Origin: Toxorhynchites rutilus septentrionalis | Lineage: Eukaryota > Arthropoda > Insecta > Diptera > Culicidae | Assembly: GCF_029784135.1 (NCBI RefSeq) | Contig: NC_073744.1 | Location: 79,959,935 to 80,023,934, forward strand | Length of the DNA stretch: 64,000 nt | Direction of reading: 5' to 3' | Part shown: in pieces, positions 1-9,145 of the stretch | How the letters are laid out: each line of letters opens with the position of its first letter | Numbering within the stretch: position 1 is the stretch's first letter | Made by a program: the position numbers and the translations under genes | The notes under the pieces: generated by a model | The model's database searches: none | What the model was told of the DNA's origin: nothing | What the model saw: only the letters and a program-made list of their open reading frames with translations

Positions 1-330
1 TTTTTTTCTTATCCTTCTTTTGTTCTACGACCCTATCTTCTGTGAAATGGAACTAAACGTTACTACCTTTATTTACATGTTCAATTTCCAACTAACCTTA
101 TATCACTTCTATCGCTTTCCTTCCACCAATTTCTTTCCTAATTTTAAATTTAACTTTCCGTCGCGCCCTTCTTAGTTCCATAAGTCGTTTGCCGGCACTA
201 CTTATTCACCGAGCTTATTCATAATTTGGCAAGTTTCGTTCATGCCAGGCGTTTGTTATGCTTTGGTATGCGAAGCACAAACAAAATATGTTGCTTGTTG
301 CATATTGCGTGTTGCAGATTGCTTGTGCAC
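1..330. other. Intergenic, no gene seen
   Basis: T-rich, low-GC sequence with no convincing coding potential. The short open frame over 215-481 runs through the SINE and is not taken as a gene. Confidence 0.5.
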
Positions 331-597
331 CCGTGGCTGAGTGGTTAGCGTCATAACTAACATGCCGGGTGTTCGGGTTCGATTCCCGTTCTGGTCGGGG
401 GAATTTTTCGTCAAAGAAATTTCCTCCGACTTGCACTGTGATCACGCGTATTCTAGAGCTTGCCACTAAGAATGCATTCAAGGCGTGTTATTTGGCATAG
501 AAATCATAACTAAGTACTAATAAAAATGACGCAAGTAATACTACGTTGAGACGGCGAAGTTCCTCTAGGAACGTTAGTGCCATTGAAGAAGAAGAAG
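331..597 (+). repeat. tRNA-derived SINE, SINE200-like
   Basis: A short interspersed element of about 267 bp. Its head is tRNA-like, with a pol III A box (TGGCTGAGTGG, about 334-344) and B box (GGTTCGATTCC, 376-386). A conserved body follows and the 3' end is a short GAA repeat (to 597). The organisation and body sequence match what I know of the SINE200 family of mosquitoes; the family name is recalled, not searched. It encodes nothing and would be moved by a LINE in trans. It is not a functional tRNA because the sequence downstream of the B box does not close an acceptor stem. Confidence 0.8.
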
Positions 598-986
598 CTT
601 GCTAGTTGCTTATTGCTTCGGTGTGCGCCTTAACCCTTTTTTTAAGTGGCAATTATATTGACACCAACAAAAATATTCTTTTCGCTGCATTTGAAATGTT
701 ATTTCATTATTTTACTTAGCCAAAACCTTCTAAAGGTATCTGGCAATACTGAACTTTTTTGACTGCTAAAAATGTACGATATCAATTCGGGAGTCATTTT
801 CATGTAACAAAACCACGATTTTAAAGCGTCGGCAGAAAATTTTGTTTGAAAAAGGAATAAGTTGAAAAGTTTTTAAACGTAGACGTACTTTTTAGGATCT
901 ACTTTGTAAGATCATGCAGTTTTTTCAATAAAATCAATGGTGTATTTGATGTAAAATTCAAACTCATTTTTTTTTCTTTGAAACAC
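598..986. other. AT-rich spacer, nothing recognised
   Basis: AT-rich intergenic sequence between the SINE and the DD37E transposon. No ORF, repeat or RNA gene recognised. Confidence 0.4.
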
Positions 987-988
987 TA

Positions 989-2242
989 ACGGGTGTTAAA
1001 TAAAAAATGAGAATTTTTTCAATACCTTTCTCCACGAAAATTGCTCTTTGGGCTCTCTAGAAACAGTAGGCGTGTTTGGTTTTGCTAGTTTGAATTTAGT
1101 CAAAGTAAAAATGGCGTCGAAACAGCACGTGCTCCGCGAACGCATTGTACGGTTTCACGAAACGCATTTCCAGCAAGGAAAAAAGTTCACGGTGGCACAT
1201 TTTAAGGAAGACAATGTACCTGTCAGTACGGTATATCGTATCCTGGGTTCCTTGAACGTAGAGCGGAAGGTCGGAAGTGGTCGTCCGGTGACGATAATGA
1301 CGAAACAGAGGAAGACATCGTTAAAGAAGCTGTTTGACAACAAGGACGCAACCAGCCTGCGTGACGCCGGTCGGAAATATGGCTGCTCCCACGTATTGAT
1401 CCATCGGACCCTCAAGATGGAAGGAATCGTCTGCAGGAAGTAGACGAGGTCGCCGGAGTACACGGAGGAGCAGATTGAGACGGTTGAATCACAGTGTCGG
1501 TGGATGACCAAAAAATACCACGGGACGTCTTTCGTTCTGGACAACGAAAGCTATTTTCTGCTGTCCAAGACGCATATTCCAGGAAATGATAATTACTACT
1601 CTAGCGACAAGTCATCCACACCGCCTGAAGTGAAATACAAGTTCAAGCACAAGTTTGAAAAAAGGTTATGTTGTACATCGCCATTTCCGACCGGGGCATT
1701 TCAAAGCCTTGGTTTAAGCCGAGCGGTCTAGCAATCAACCAACAAATCTATCGAGAAGAGTGCCTCGATAAAATCCTGCTGATGTTCTTGAACGAGCATC
1801 ACGCTGATGGGAAGTACGTCTTCTGGCCGGACAAGGCGTCTTCCCATTACGCCAAGAAGACGCTGGCGTATCTTGAGGAGAAAAAGATACCGTTCGTACC
1901 GAAAGATCGTAACCCAACAAACTTGCCCCAGTGCCGCCCAATAGAGGATTTCTTTGGCTCACTCAGTGCCCTAGTGTATAAAAACAATTGGAGGGCCAAG
2001 GACACGAAGCAACTGACTACAAGAATCCGGAATTGTATTCGGAAAATGGACGTAAGTGCCGTACAACGTTCTTGTGAGAGCATCGCTACAAAGTTGCGTC
2101 GAACAGCAGACCACGGCCCTTACTCAAACATTCACTGACATTTTTTGAAGAAAATACATTATGTTATTAATAAAAAATACTGAAATCGATGAAAAAAAAA
2201 ATTTATATGTGATTGAAAAAATTCTTATTATTTAACACCCGT
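989..2242 (+). mobile_element. ITm-superfamily DNA transposon, DD37E type
   Basis: A 1,254 bp cut-and-paste transposon. The terminal inverted repeats start ACGGGTGTTAAATAA at 989 and end with the complementary sequence at 2242. They match over about 30 bp with small differences and are flanked by TA at 987-988 and 2243-2244, the target duplication of IS630-Tc1-mariner elements. The transposase spacing (see next entry) assigns it to the DD37E group known from mosquitoes. The copy is dead: its transposase has a stop and a frameshift. Confidence 0.88.
1111..2138 (+). pseudogene. DD37E transposase, disrupted
   Basis: The transposase reads from ATG 1111 (MASKQHVLRERIVRF) through a helix-turn-helix region (VSTVYRIL, then a second HTH ending near 1440). 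A premature TAG at 1441-1443 breaks it. The same frame continues through the first catalytic Asp (FVLDNESYF, about 1528-1556). A frameshift in an A-run near 1665 moves the rest to another frame, which carries the second Asp (FWPDKASSHY) and the third acidic residue (RPIEDFF). I count 37 residues between the second Asp and that Glu, which defines DD37E. About 340 residues in total, the usual length for the group. Non-functional as it stands. Confidence 0.88.
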
Positions 2243-2244
2243 TA

Positions 2245-2815
2245 TGTGAAAAAAAGGCTCATTTACGAGACCCAGCAGTTATAAACTTAGCCGTCATGAC
2301 AAGCGCGTATTTTCCACCAACGAGACAGCATTCGAACGAAATGAATATCGATTTCACGTTACGACAAAAATATATTACTTTTTTCTCTTTAGATTTCATT
2401 TTTAAGAGATCAAAAATGTTACATGTTAGTCACATTAATTCCGTTCAAATCGTTTCATTGGATTTTTTCATCGATAACATTCGACTAATTTTATTGATCG
2501 TTAAAACATTCAACCATACTTACAACACATTAATTATATTTTATTTAACATTCAACATACTCACTAGAAATAAATCATATGTAAGAACAACATTTGCCGG
2601 GTCAGCTAGTGATTTATAAAAATAATGAACGATATGCTATTCTTTCATTTGTTAGAATGAGAAGGTAGAAGGTAAAGTTCATCAAAACCATGCATAAACA
2701 TCATACAATTTAGAGAAAAACCTTTTTGTGATTTATTTTGTTGCATTGATACGACTTTAATAACCCATAAATAAGAAAATAAATTCAAAATGAAAATAAA
2801 CCTTTCTTTCCATTT
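2245..2815. other. AT-rich spacer with a Helitron-like 3' terminus
   Basis: No gene. At 2595-2609 there is a short Helitron-type 3' terminus (GCCGGGTCAGCTAGT) matching the ends of the Helitrons at 11.6 kb and 41.9 kb. No matching 5' end was found nearby, so it is probably a terminal fragment. Confidence 0.45.
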
Positions 2816-3548
2816 TGACGTAGGACTACGTCTAACCGGAAGATATAGGGGGTGAAATGGAAATCTAGGTACTGAACAAGTAGGAAAAAATGCAAGATTT
2901 GGAACGCTTATAACTCGAGCATTTCTCAATAGATCGCAAAGGTTTTTGCATCAATTGATAGGAAATATATCTACGCATCTATCATAACGAATAACATTTC
3001 ATTTTTCTTGAGATAAATAATTGAATAATTGTGAAATATCAAGCATTGTCAAAATGCACTATGTGCCCATTTTTGATTGGTCCATTTTGTGCTCCTCAAA
3101 TCGTACCGACAAAAACGGGCAACCAGAGCAGCAGCGAAATAGAATGAAGCACGATTGGAAAGGAAAAAGAAAAAAATGAACGAAACATTGGTCGCAGTCT
3201 CACACATGCGTAATTCTCGAGCCAGCCAGTCAGCTTAAAAATCCCCGCTCCGCTGCCGTAACGATCATTCTTTGTGTGGACACCTACTGGACAACATCGT
3301 TGCTGGACGAGCTGGACGGCGAGGGATCGAGTGCCTTTCTCAAGGCAAGAGGGTGGAGGTGGTAGCGCTGGAGTAAATAGAGTAGAGTTTTCAAAGGGCC
3401 TTTCTCAAGGCTAGAGACGAATGAACTGCAAAAGTTTAAAGTCTCTATAATACAAGACCTTCCTTCCTTCCGTAACGATCATTCTCATTCAAACCGTACA
3501 CCACATCGGTTCGCATCACAACACATCAACAAACCAACCCAAGCAGCC

Positions 3549-3785
3549 ATGTCTGGACATGGTAAAGGAGGAAAAATGAAGGGAAAGGCAAAATCCCGCT
3601 CGAACCGTGTTGATCTGGAGTTCCCCGCAAGGGTAGCTAGGCCGAGCGCGTCAGTACCAGTGCACCAGTCCACCTAGCCGGCGTTATATAGTTTCGGCCG
3701 CCGAAGTGATCGAGTTAGCTGGCAAAGCTGCTCGCGACGATAAGAAAACCCGCATTCGGAACAGAACACATTCGGTTCGGTGGAC
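3549..3785 (+). pseudogene. Histone H2A pseudogene, unit 1 of copy A
   Basis: Starts ATG 3549 and reads [20 protein letters not shown], the H2A N-terminal tail. After a deletion and frameshift it continues through AERV, SAPVHLAGVI and, in another frame, AEVIELAGKAARDDKKTRIRNR, the H2A histone-fold segment. In-frame stops and at least two frame changes rule out a working histone. The leader (about 3480-3548) resembles a histone 5' UTR. A histone-like stem-loop follows at 3990-4005, about 200 bases after recognisable coding sequence. Confidence 0.85.
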
Positions 3786-3989
3786 ATCAAGACAACAGGC
3801 AGTTGCAGCGAGTGGCGAGTGGCAAACGCAATCGCAAAACGGCATCAGGTAGCAGAAGAAAAAAGTTTGTTCTTTATACAAACTGCTTTGGTGGCAAATC
3901 CAGAACAAGGCATCAGAGGGCGTTCAAAATGTTTTTTTTCAAAACCACGAGTACTAAGTTTTCTAAATTGGAACCATTCCATAAAACAA

Positions 3990-4005
3990 GGCGCTTTTCA
4001 GGGCC
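3990..4005 (+). promoter_or_regulatory. Degenerate histone 3' stem-loop
   Basis: GGCGCTTTTCAGGGCC can form a 6-bp stem with a TTTC loop and one mismatched pair (the fourth). This is the layout of the histone mRNA 3' stem-loop bound by SLBP. It lies downstream of H2A pseudogene unit 1. Confidence 0.7.
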
Positions 4006-4374
4006 ATTAAACCTTCCAAAAGAGAGTTTAGGAAATACAGTTCAATGCTTTCTAAAACATTATCCAAAATAATAATAAAACACAAATTGATTTTTTTCAT
4101 AATTTGTTTGCCAGAATCTGATGAGTATGTGAATTTGGCAGTTGTTCTGAGCTTATTGATAGTTGGGGACTTTCCTGATTATTCAATTTTCACCAATTCT
4201 TAAATTGTTTCCAGATTGAAAGTACAATTTACAATTAGTTCGACATTTAGCTAATTGGAATGTATTTTTTTTGCCATCGCTCCCTTTTAACGCTCATTCG
4301 TTCGTCTCGTTGGACTCACCCCTCTGGCTGAGTCTGCCGATTTGTCTCTATCCTGTGAGTGTGTACCGCTAGAG

Positions 4375-4381
4375 TATAAAA
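4375..4381 (+). promoter_or_regulatory. TATA box of H2A unit 2
   Basis: TATAAAA lies about 75 bases upstream of the decayed H2A start of unit 2. The same TATA and flank occur inverted in copy C (about 49,143-49,149). Confidence 0.6.
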
Positions 4382-4450
4382 CACGCGGACCCCAAAAAAA
4401 TATCTTATTTTCTTTCAAACCGTAAACCCGTGTGGTTGTACGGCATCGGC

Positions 4451-4735
4451 ATCGTGGACGTAACAAAGGAGGACAAGTTAAGGGAAAGGCAAAGTCCCAC
4501 TCGAACCGTGCAAGTGTGCAGTTCACTGTTGGTCGCATTCACTGATTGCTCCGCAAGGGTAACTAGGCCGAACGGATTGGTGCCGGAGCACCAGTATACC
4601 TAACAGGGATTATAGAGTTTCGGCCGTCGGAGTGCTCGAGTTGGCTTGCAAAGCTGCTCACGACAATCAGAAAACCCGCATCAAGAACAGAGCAGCTTCG
4701 GTTCGGCGCTCATCAAGGCAACAATTAGTTTCAGT
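4451..4735 (+). pseudogene. Histone H2A pseudogene, unit 2 of copy A
   Basis: Reads [20 protein letters not shown], then QFTVGRIH, stop, LLRKGN, stop, [18 protein letters not shown]. This is unmistakably H2A, but the initiator ATG is changed to ATC and there are internal stops. It then frameshifts through the region that encodes the KKTRI segment. It differs from unit 1 and keeps the VGRIHxLLRKGN segment that unit 1 has lost, so the two units are separate old H2A copies rather than a recent tandem duplication. Confidence 0.85.
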
Positions 4736-4921
4736 GAGTGGCAAAGTGTTTCTCCGGCACGTCGCATTAAATGTAATTTACTGAACAATATGTCACAAGC
4801 TGGATGGGAAGAAATTTTCCAACCGTGAAAGCTGTGGCGAGTGGCAAACGCAATAGCTAAACAGGAAGGTTTAACCGAACAAGATGGGAATATCGAGTGA
4901 CAACAAAAACACAACACCAAA

Positions 4922-4937
4922 GGTTCTTTTCAGAACC
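4922..4937 (+). promoter_or_regulatory. Perfect histone 3' stem-loop
   Basis: GGTTCTTTTCAGAACC forms a perfect 6-bp stem with a TTTC loop, the consensus histone mRNA 3' end element. It closes H2A unit 2. Copy C keeps the identical element inverted at 48,587-48,602, even though the coding part is dead in both. Confidence 0.85.
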
Positions 4938-5091
4938 ATCAACATATTCATAAAGAGTAAACAGTAAACTAATCCATTTTTCAGGTAGATAGGTAGGTAT
5001 TCACGAAGGAGAAGAAAATAAAACAATATATTAACAATATAAAATATATATTTAACAAAAGCTGTCCCCTTTTTGTCCTACGTCACTCCGG

Positions 5092-7755
5092 TTATGTCCC
5101 CGACATTACCCACCCGTCTTTTTTCTCTATGTATTCAGCTATCTTTCCTTGCATGATGCGTTTCAGTTCCGGATCTTTTTCCATTCTTTTTTCAAGACAG
5201 TATAACCGTCTCTGCGCTAAAGCTTTACTGTCCGGAAGCCTAATTTCGTCATGTCGCCACAATAACCCTGTCTCGTATCGCTCACCACTAAACTGGGTAA
5301 GAGATTCGAGTAGATGCAATGCACGTTTATCTTCGTTAGACATTAATGATTGACTTGGCTTCGTAATCCCCATGGCTTCTAGAGAAAAATATTGTTTCAC
5401 CGTTTGATGTAAGTTATCGTGGGTGTTGCATGAGCATGGAGAAACGTGAAAAGAATAATGTATCATGTGCAGGTCGACGTCATTCGAGTTTCTGCCATAG
5501 ACAGTCCATCCAAGGCGAGTTTTAATAGCAATAGGTTGATTATTGTTTCCTTCGCGACTTTTGCGCACCAACATAACGTTTGCGTGTTTTAATCCTATCA
5601 ATATGTTTGGTCTAATATTCTCATAAGATTCGATTGGTAAATCACGTAAATAACTATGCTTATCCTTCAACTCAGACACATTTAGCGTCTGGAACGGCAA
5701 CCGGAGATCCTCGACGGTACGCACGTCCTCCAAATTGTATCTTTTCTTGTCGCAGCCTGAAATGTCTAAACTGACTTTTTGTGAATTCGCCTCATAGCGT
5801 TGCATTCCGCCAGTCCACTGCAGGCATAGGGGCTTGATTTCTCCTTGCAGCCCTAAGATACTCGCTGCTTTTTTATCCAGGAGTGTCGAACCAGAACCCT
5901 CATCCAGGAAGGCGTAACAACGTAAATCTTTATCGACGCCATGAAGTACCACAGGCAAATAACGTAGTAGCGTACAATTGGTTGACAGCTGATGAGTGTG
6001 ACAGTTTTGAGCTTCAGATTGGTTTTCATTATCCACATGATTTGTATCGTATCGAGGTGACCATTGCTTATGTAATAACGGATGGTGCTTAAATGTACAG
6101 CCATTAATACCGCACGGTTTCGAGTAACAACCGCCTTTGTGCTGTCGGAGACATTTTCGGCATAATCTAGCTTCACGAATTAAACCCCATTTAGCGTCGT
6201 AGCTTTGTGTGTTAAAACGTGTGCATTTTTCTAGTGATTAGCAGTTTCCTTTACAAGCGATACAGGTTTCAATCTTCGATCGTTCCGTCGCTATGTTAGT
6301 ATTCGAAGTGTATTGTGTCGATGCATCCGTCGAAGATGGACGCTCCGAGTGAGTGTTTATATATGTTTTGCCCTTCTTGGGATCGGTTTGATGAACTCGA
6401 TCGTTCATATGCTTCGGTTCAACTATAAGACAGGCATCTTCAGCAATCGAATACATCCAGGAGCTGAATATTTCTAAACTCCCTTGTACTACAGTTCGGT
6501 TCGATCTGGCCCATTCCAATCTAAGAGTTGGTGGAAGTTTACCAATGAGTTCTTGAAGAAATGATGCATCATTCATGTACTCTTTGCATTGACATGCTTC
6601 GATGGTTGCGCAGAGGTTTTGTACCGCTAAAGCAAAATCAATTAGCTTATCCATTGCATCGGGCCTCACAGATGGCATAGCAGAAATCTTCTTCTTCAAA
6701 GTATTTATTATTGTATGAGGTTGACCAAATCTTAATTTTAGAACGGAAATTGCTTTGGGTAGGGTAGATGGATGCATTAAAAAACTTTGAACAGCAGCGT
6801 ATGCTTCATCTTTCAAACAGTTCCGGAGTCTGATCATATTTTCATCATTTCTATATCCACACATATTCGAAGTGCTTTCGTAAGTGGAAAAAAACATGGG
6901 CCACTCCTCTGGGTTGCCAGAAAATTTCGGTAAGTCTTTAGGCACTACCTGACGCGCTGCTAACTGATCTTGCGTCAATCTATCATAATCAGCGGATCTC
7001 AGAACTCGTGATGAATCACGTTCGTGATGTTTGGGTGTTGATCGCTCTTCTGGTATAAACTGTTGTTCATGTTGTTGATTTACAGTATAGTTGCCAGCAC
7101 CTGCTTGAGCTTCAAGAGCGCATTCGTGTCTGCATTCACGTTGGGATATATTGCTTTTGTCATGTAACCATTCGTTTACTTTTGATGTAGCATCCTGCTC
7201 ATCTATTTCTGAATTATTGACATCATTCATTTGTTCTAGAATGTGAAATCGTTTGTCTAGCATTTCCAGTTTCAGTTTAATTTCTTCTTTTTTCAACGCA
7301 TGTTCCTCTTCTAATTTCTTCAGTTGAAGTTCTAGAAGAGCTTTCGTTTGGTGTTTAGATCCTAACGACTTGATCGACCCCGCTTTTGATGGTGGTTTAA
7401 GGTTTGATTCTTTCGCTGATTTTTCTTTGGTTGTTGTCGGTATTTCATCTTGATTTAGATTTTGCTGTGTTGTCTGCGCGTTTCTGCATTCTTGACAACT
7501 CCAGTCTTCATGTTCTATATCCTGTGTAACACCGACACAAGTATAATGGTACCATTCATCACACACGTCACATTGAACCATTCTGCTATTATCGTTCAAA
7601 TTGCACGAACGACAATTGCAGTTTACAGTTTCTTGAAACGCAACGTTTCCCAATGGTTTTTGTTCTACCTTGTTATCTGGCATCTTCGCGTTATTCGGAC
7701 GTGATGTGTCTGTAGATTTACTAGACTTAGTTTTTCCGACATTGGACATAATCAA
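5092..7755 (-). pseudogene. BEL/Pao gag-protease, truncated with one stop
   Basis: Reads from 7755 down to 5092 in one frame. N-terminal PHD-like zinc finger (CRSC...CDVCDEWYHYTC...WSCQEC); coiled coil (about residues 135-175); DUF1759-type gag (LPKFSGNPEEWP); a zinc knuckle (CRKCLRQHKGGC); and a DUF1758-type aspartic protease (AFLDEGSGSTLLD). The start of the pol linker (HFSLEAMGI...YETGLLWRHD) follows. One in-frame TAA at 6238-6240 separates gag from the zinc knuckle. The frame ends at 5092 just after the RT region would begin, at the boundary with H2A repeat A, whose sequence supplies the last residues and stop. RT, RNase H, integrase and LTRs are absent. A dead fragment. Confidence 0.85.
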
Positions 7756-9145
7756 AGATTTTTTAAAATGTTGGACACGGGAGGATGTTCAATTTAAATA
7801 AACCAACTCTATTCCGTTAGTGTGATGGTTAAAAAATCCTACAAATATTTTATTCATCATTTATCATATCATTATCATTTTTATAAAAAAATATATTTAC
7901 TTTGAGTCTCCTCCACAGTCTAATCTTCACCTACTGCCTCTGATATTGAACCTTCTGTTGCAAAGAATAAATTTAAATTTAAATTCTATTCAAGTACACA
8001 AATCTGTGCATCCATCTCACCTTCAACTAATTTGTCAATTACATAAATTAAAATTAGATTGATTTCGATTGTTCTTTTTACAATTTTTAAAGGCGTATAG
8101 CGTATAGCGATTCAATTTGTCTTTTACCCTTTCAGTTCAATTTTCTTTTCAAGGATGAGGAACCTATTATCTCCTATTTGTGTCTTCATCCCTATTGTGT
8201 GTCTCTGGCTTGAAAACGATATTTTCTTGCAGCATCTGGAACCGTTGTTTTGGAATAGAGCGCGCACGCAGATTGCGTAACAATGACGGTATAACACGTC
8301 AAACATTAGAAGATCCTATTTACTATAAAAAAAACAATAAATTATAAATATTTTTTTAAGTGTCTCAAGAATGTCTGCATTTAGAAGGATGTTGATAAAG
8401 AGCTTTTTTGTTTTAAATAACATCAGGATTCATAATTTGTGGCTAACATACAAACATTCGAAGTTTCGAAAATTAATAAAAATTCGATGTTCCACAAAGT
8501 TCCTCGAAACTAGTTTTACCCACTTAGACTAATTTTTTAAATTTTGTACATGACTTCTATTTGATATGAAAAACTTAAAAAACTAGTATGCTCTCGTTTA
8601 CCAACGATAACTATGGCTAATTTGTATTAAAATTTATAATAAATAAAAAAAATTAAAATTAGGATTCATAAATTGTGGCTAAAATGATTGTTAACATACA
8701 AAAATGACACTGATACAAAATTCCTACTTCTTTTGACGAACTTTCCGGCCAATAGTCAAAATTTATGAAAATAATATCTCTCAAATGTCTTCACATATTT
8801 CATAATGTCGTCAAAACGTCTCCACAAAATCAAATGTCTTCACAGTAAGTCAAATGTCTTCAAAATGAAGCCATGTCTTCAAACCTGGCATCCCTGCACT
8901 GGCCTCATTTGAACTGTCAATTTGCTATTGAGCCGGGAATTTGTTTTCATCTCAGTCGCCCTACAGTGGAATCCTGGAATTGCAATAGTACTTTATGGAT
9001 ATATAAAAATAGAAGCGTCGTTCATCGTTTTCAGACCTTTTTGCGCTGAAAATTTAGCTTCGTTCAGAAACAAATTAGCCATAGTTATCGTTAGTAAACG
9101 AGAGCATCCTAGTTTTCACCAGCGGCGTGCAAACCCGGCTCGGCA
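7756..9145. other. AT-rich intergenic and CPSF2 upstream region
   Basis: No gene seen. A phrase around GGATTCATAAATTGTGGCTAA occurs twice in similar form (about 8425 and 8660). About 8785-8880 is a degenerate run of GTCTTCA-type motifs. The last 250 bp should hold the CPSF2 promoter and leader. A 38 bp inverted repeat (next entry) ties the leader to sequence 0.5 kb upstream. No clear TATA box was identified. Confidence 0.4.
8588..9107. repeat. 38 bp inverted repeat at CPSF2 leader
   Basis: The sequence at 8588-8625 is the reverse complement of 9070-9107 with a single mismatch. The right arm lies 39 bases before the CPSF2 ATG, so a piece of the presumed CPSF2 leader is present inverted upstream. 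Confidence 0.85.

Larger units (their letters stand above)
2816..5117 (+). repeat. H2A-derived dispersed repeat, copy A (most complete)
   Basis: A unit of about 2.3 kb that begins TGACGTAGGACTACGTC at 2816 and ends near 5,099-5,117 in a motif reading GACGGGTGGGTAATGTC on the other strand. Copy C (48,410-50,856, inverted) has the same two ends and order, so this is a discrete repeat unit. Inside are two decayed histone H2A genes in the same orientation, each followed by a histone-type stem-loop, with promoter-like TATA sequence. Relative to copy B it carries about 215 extra bases (3262-3471) flanked by the 14-base direct repeat GTAACGATCATTCT, also present in copy C. No transposase is present. 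How it spreads is unknown. Confidence 0.72.

Noticed and set aside
331..400. A functional tRNA gene
   Set aside because: A and B boxes are present, but the sequence continues into a SINE body with a GAA tail and no acceptor stem closes; it is the head of a SINE.
3549..3785. A working histone H2A gene
   Set aside because: The N-terminal tail is well preserved, but a deletion, frame changes and stops follow, and the same lesions recur in copy B.
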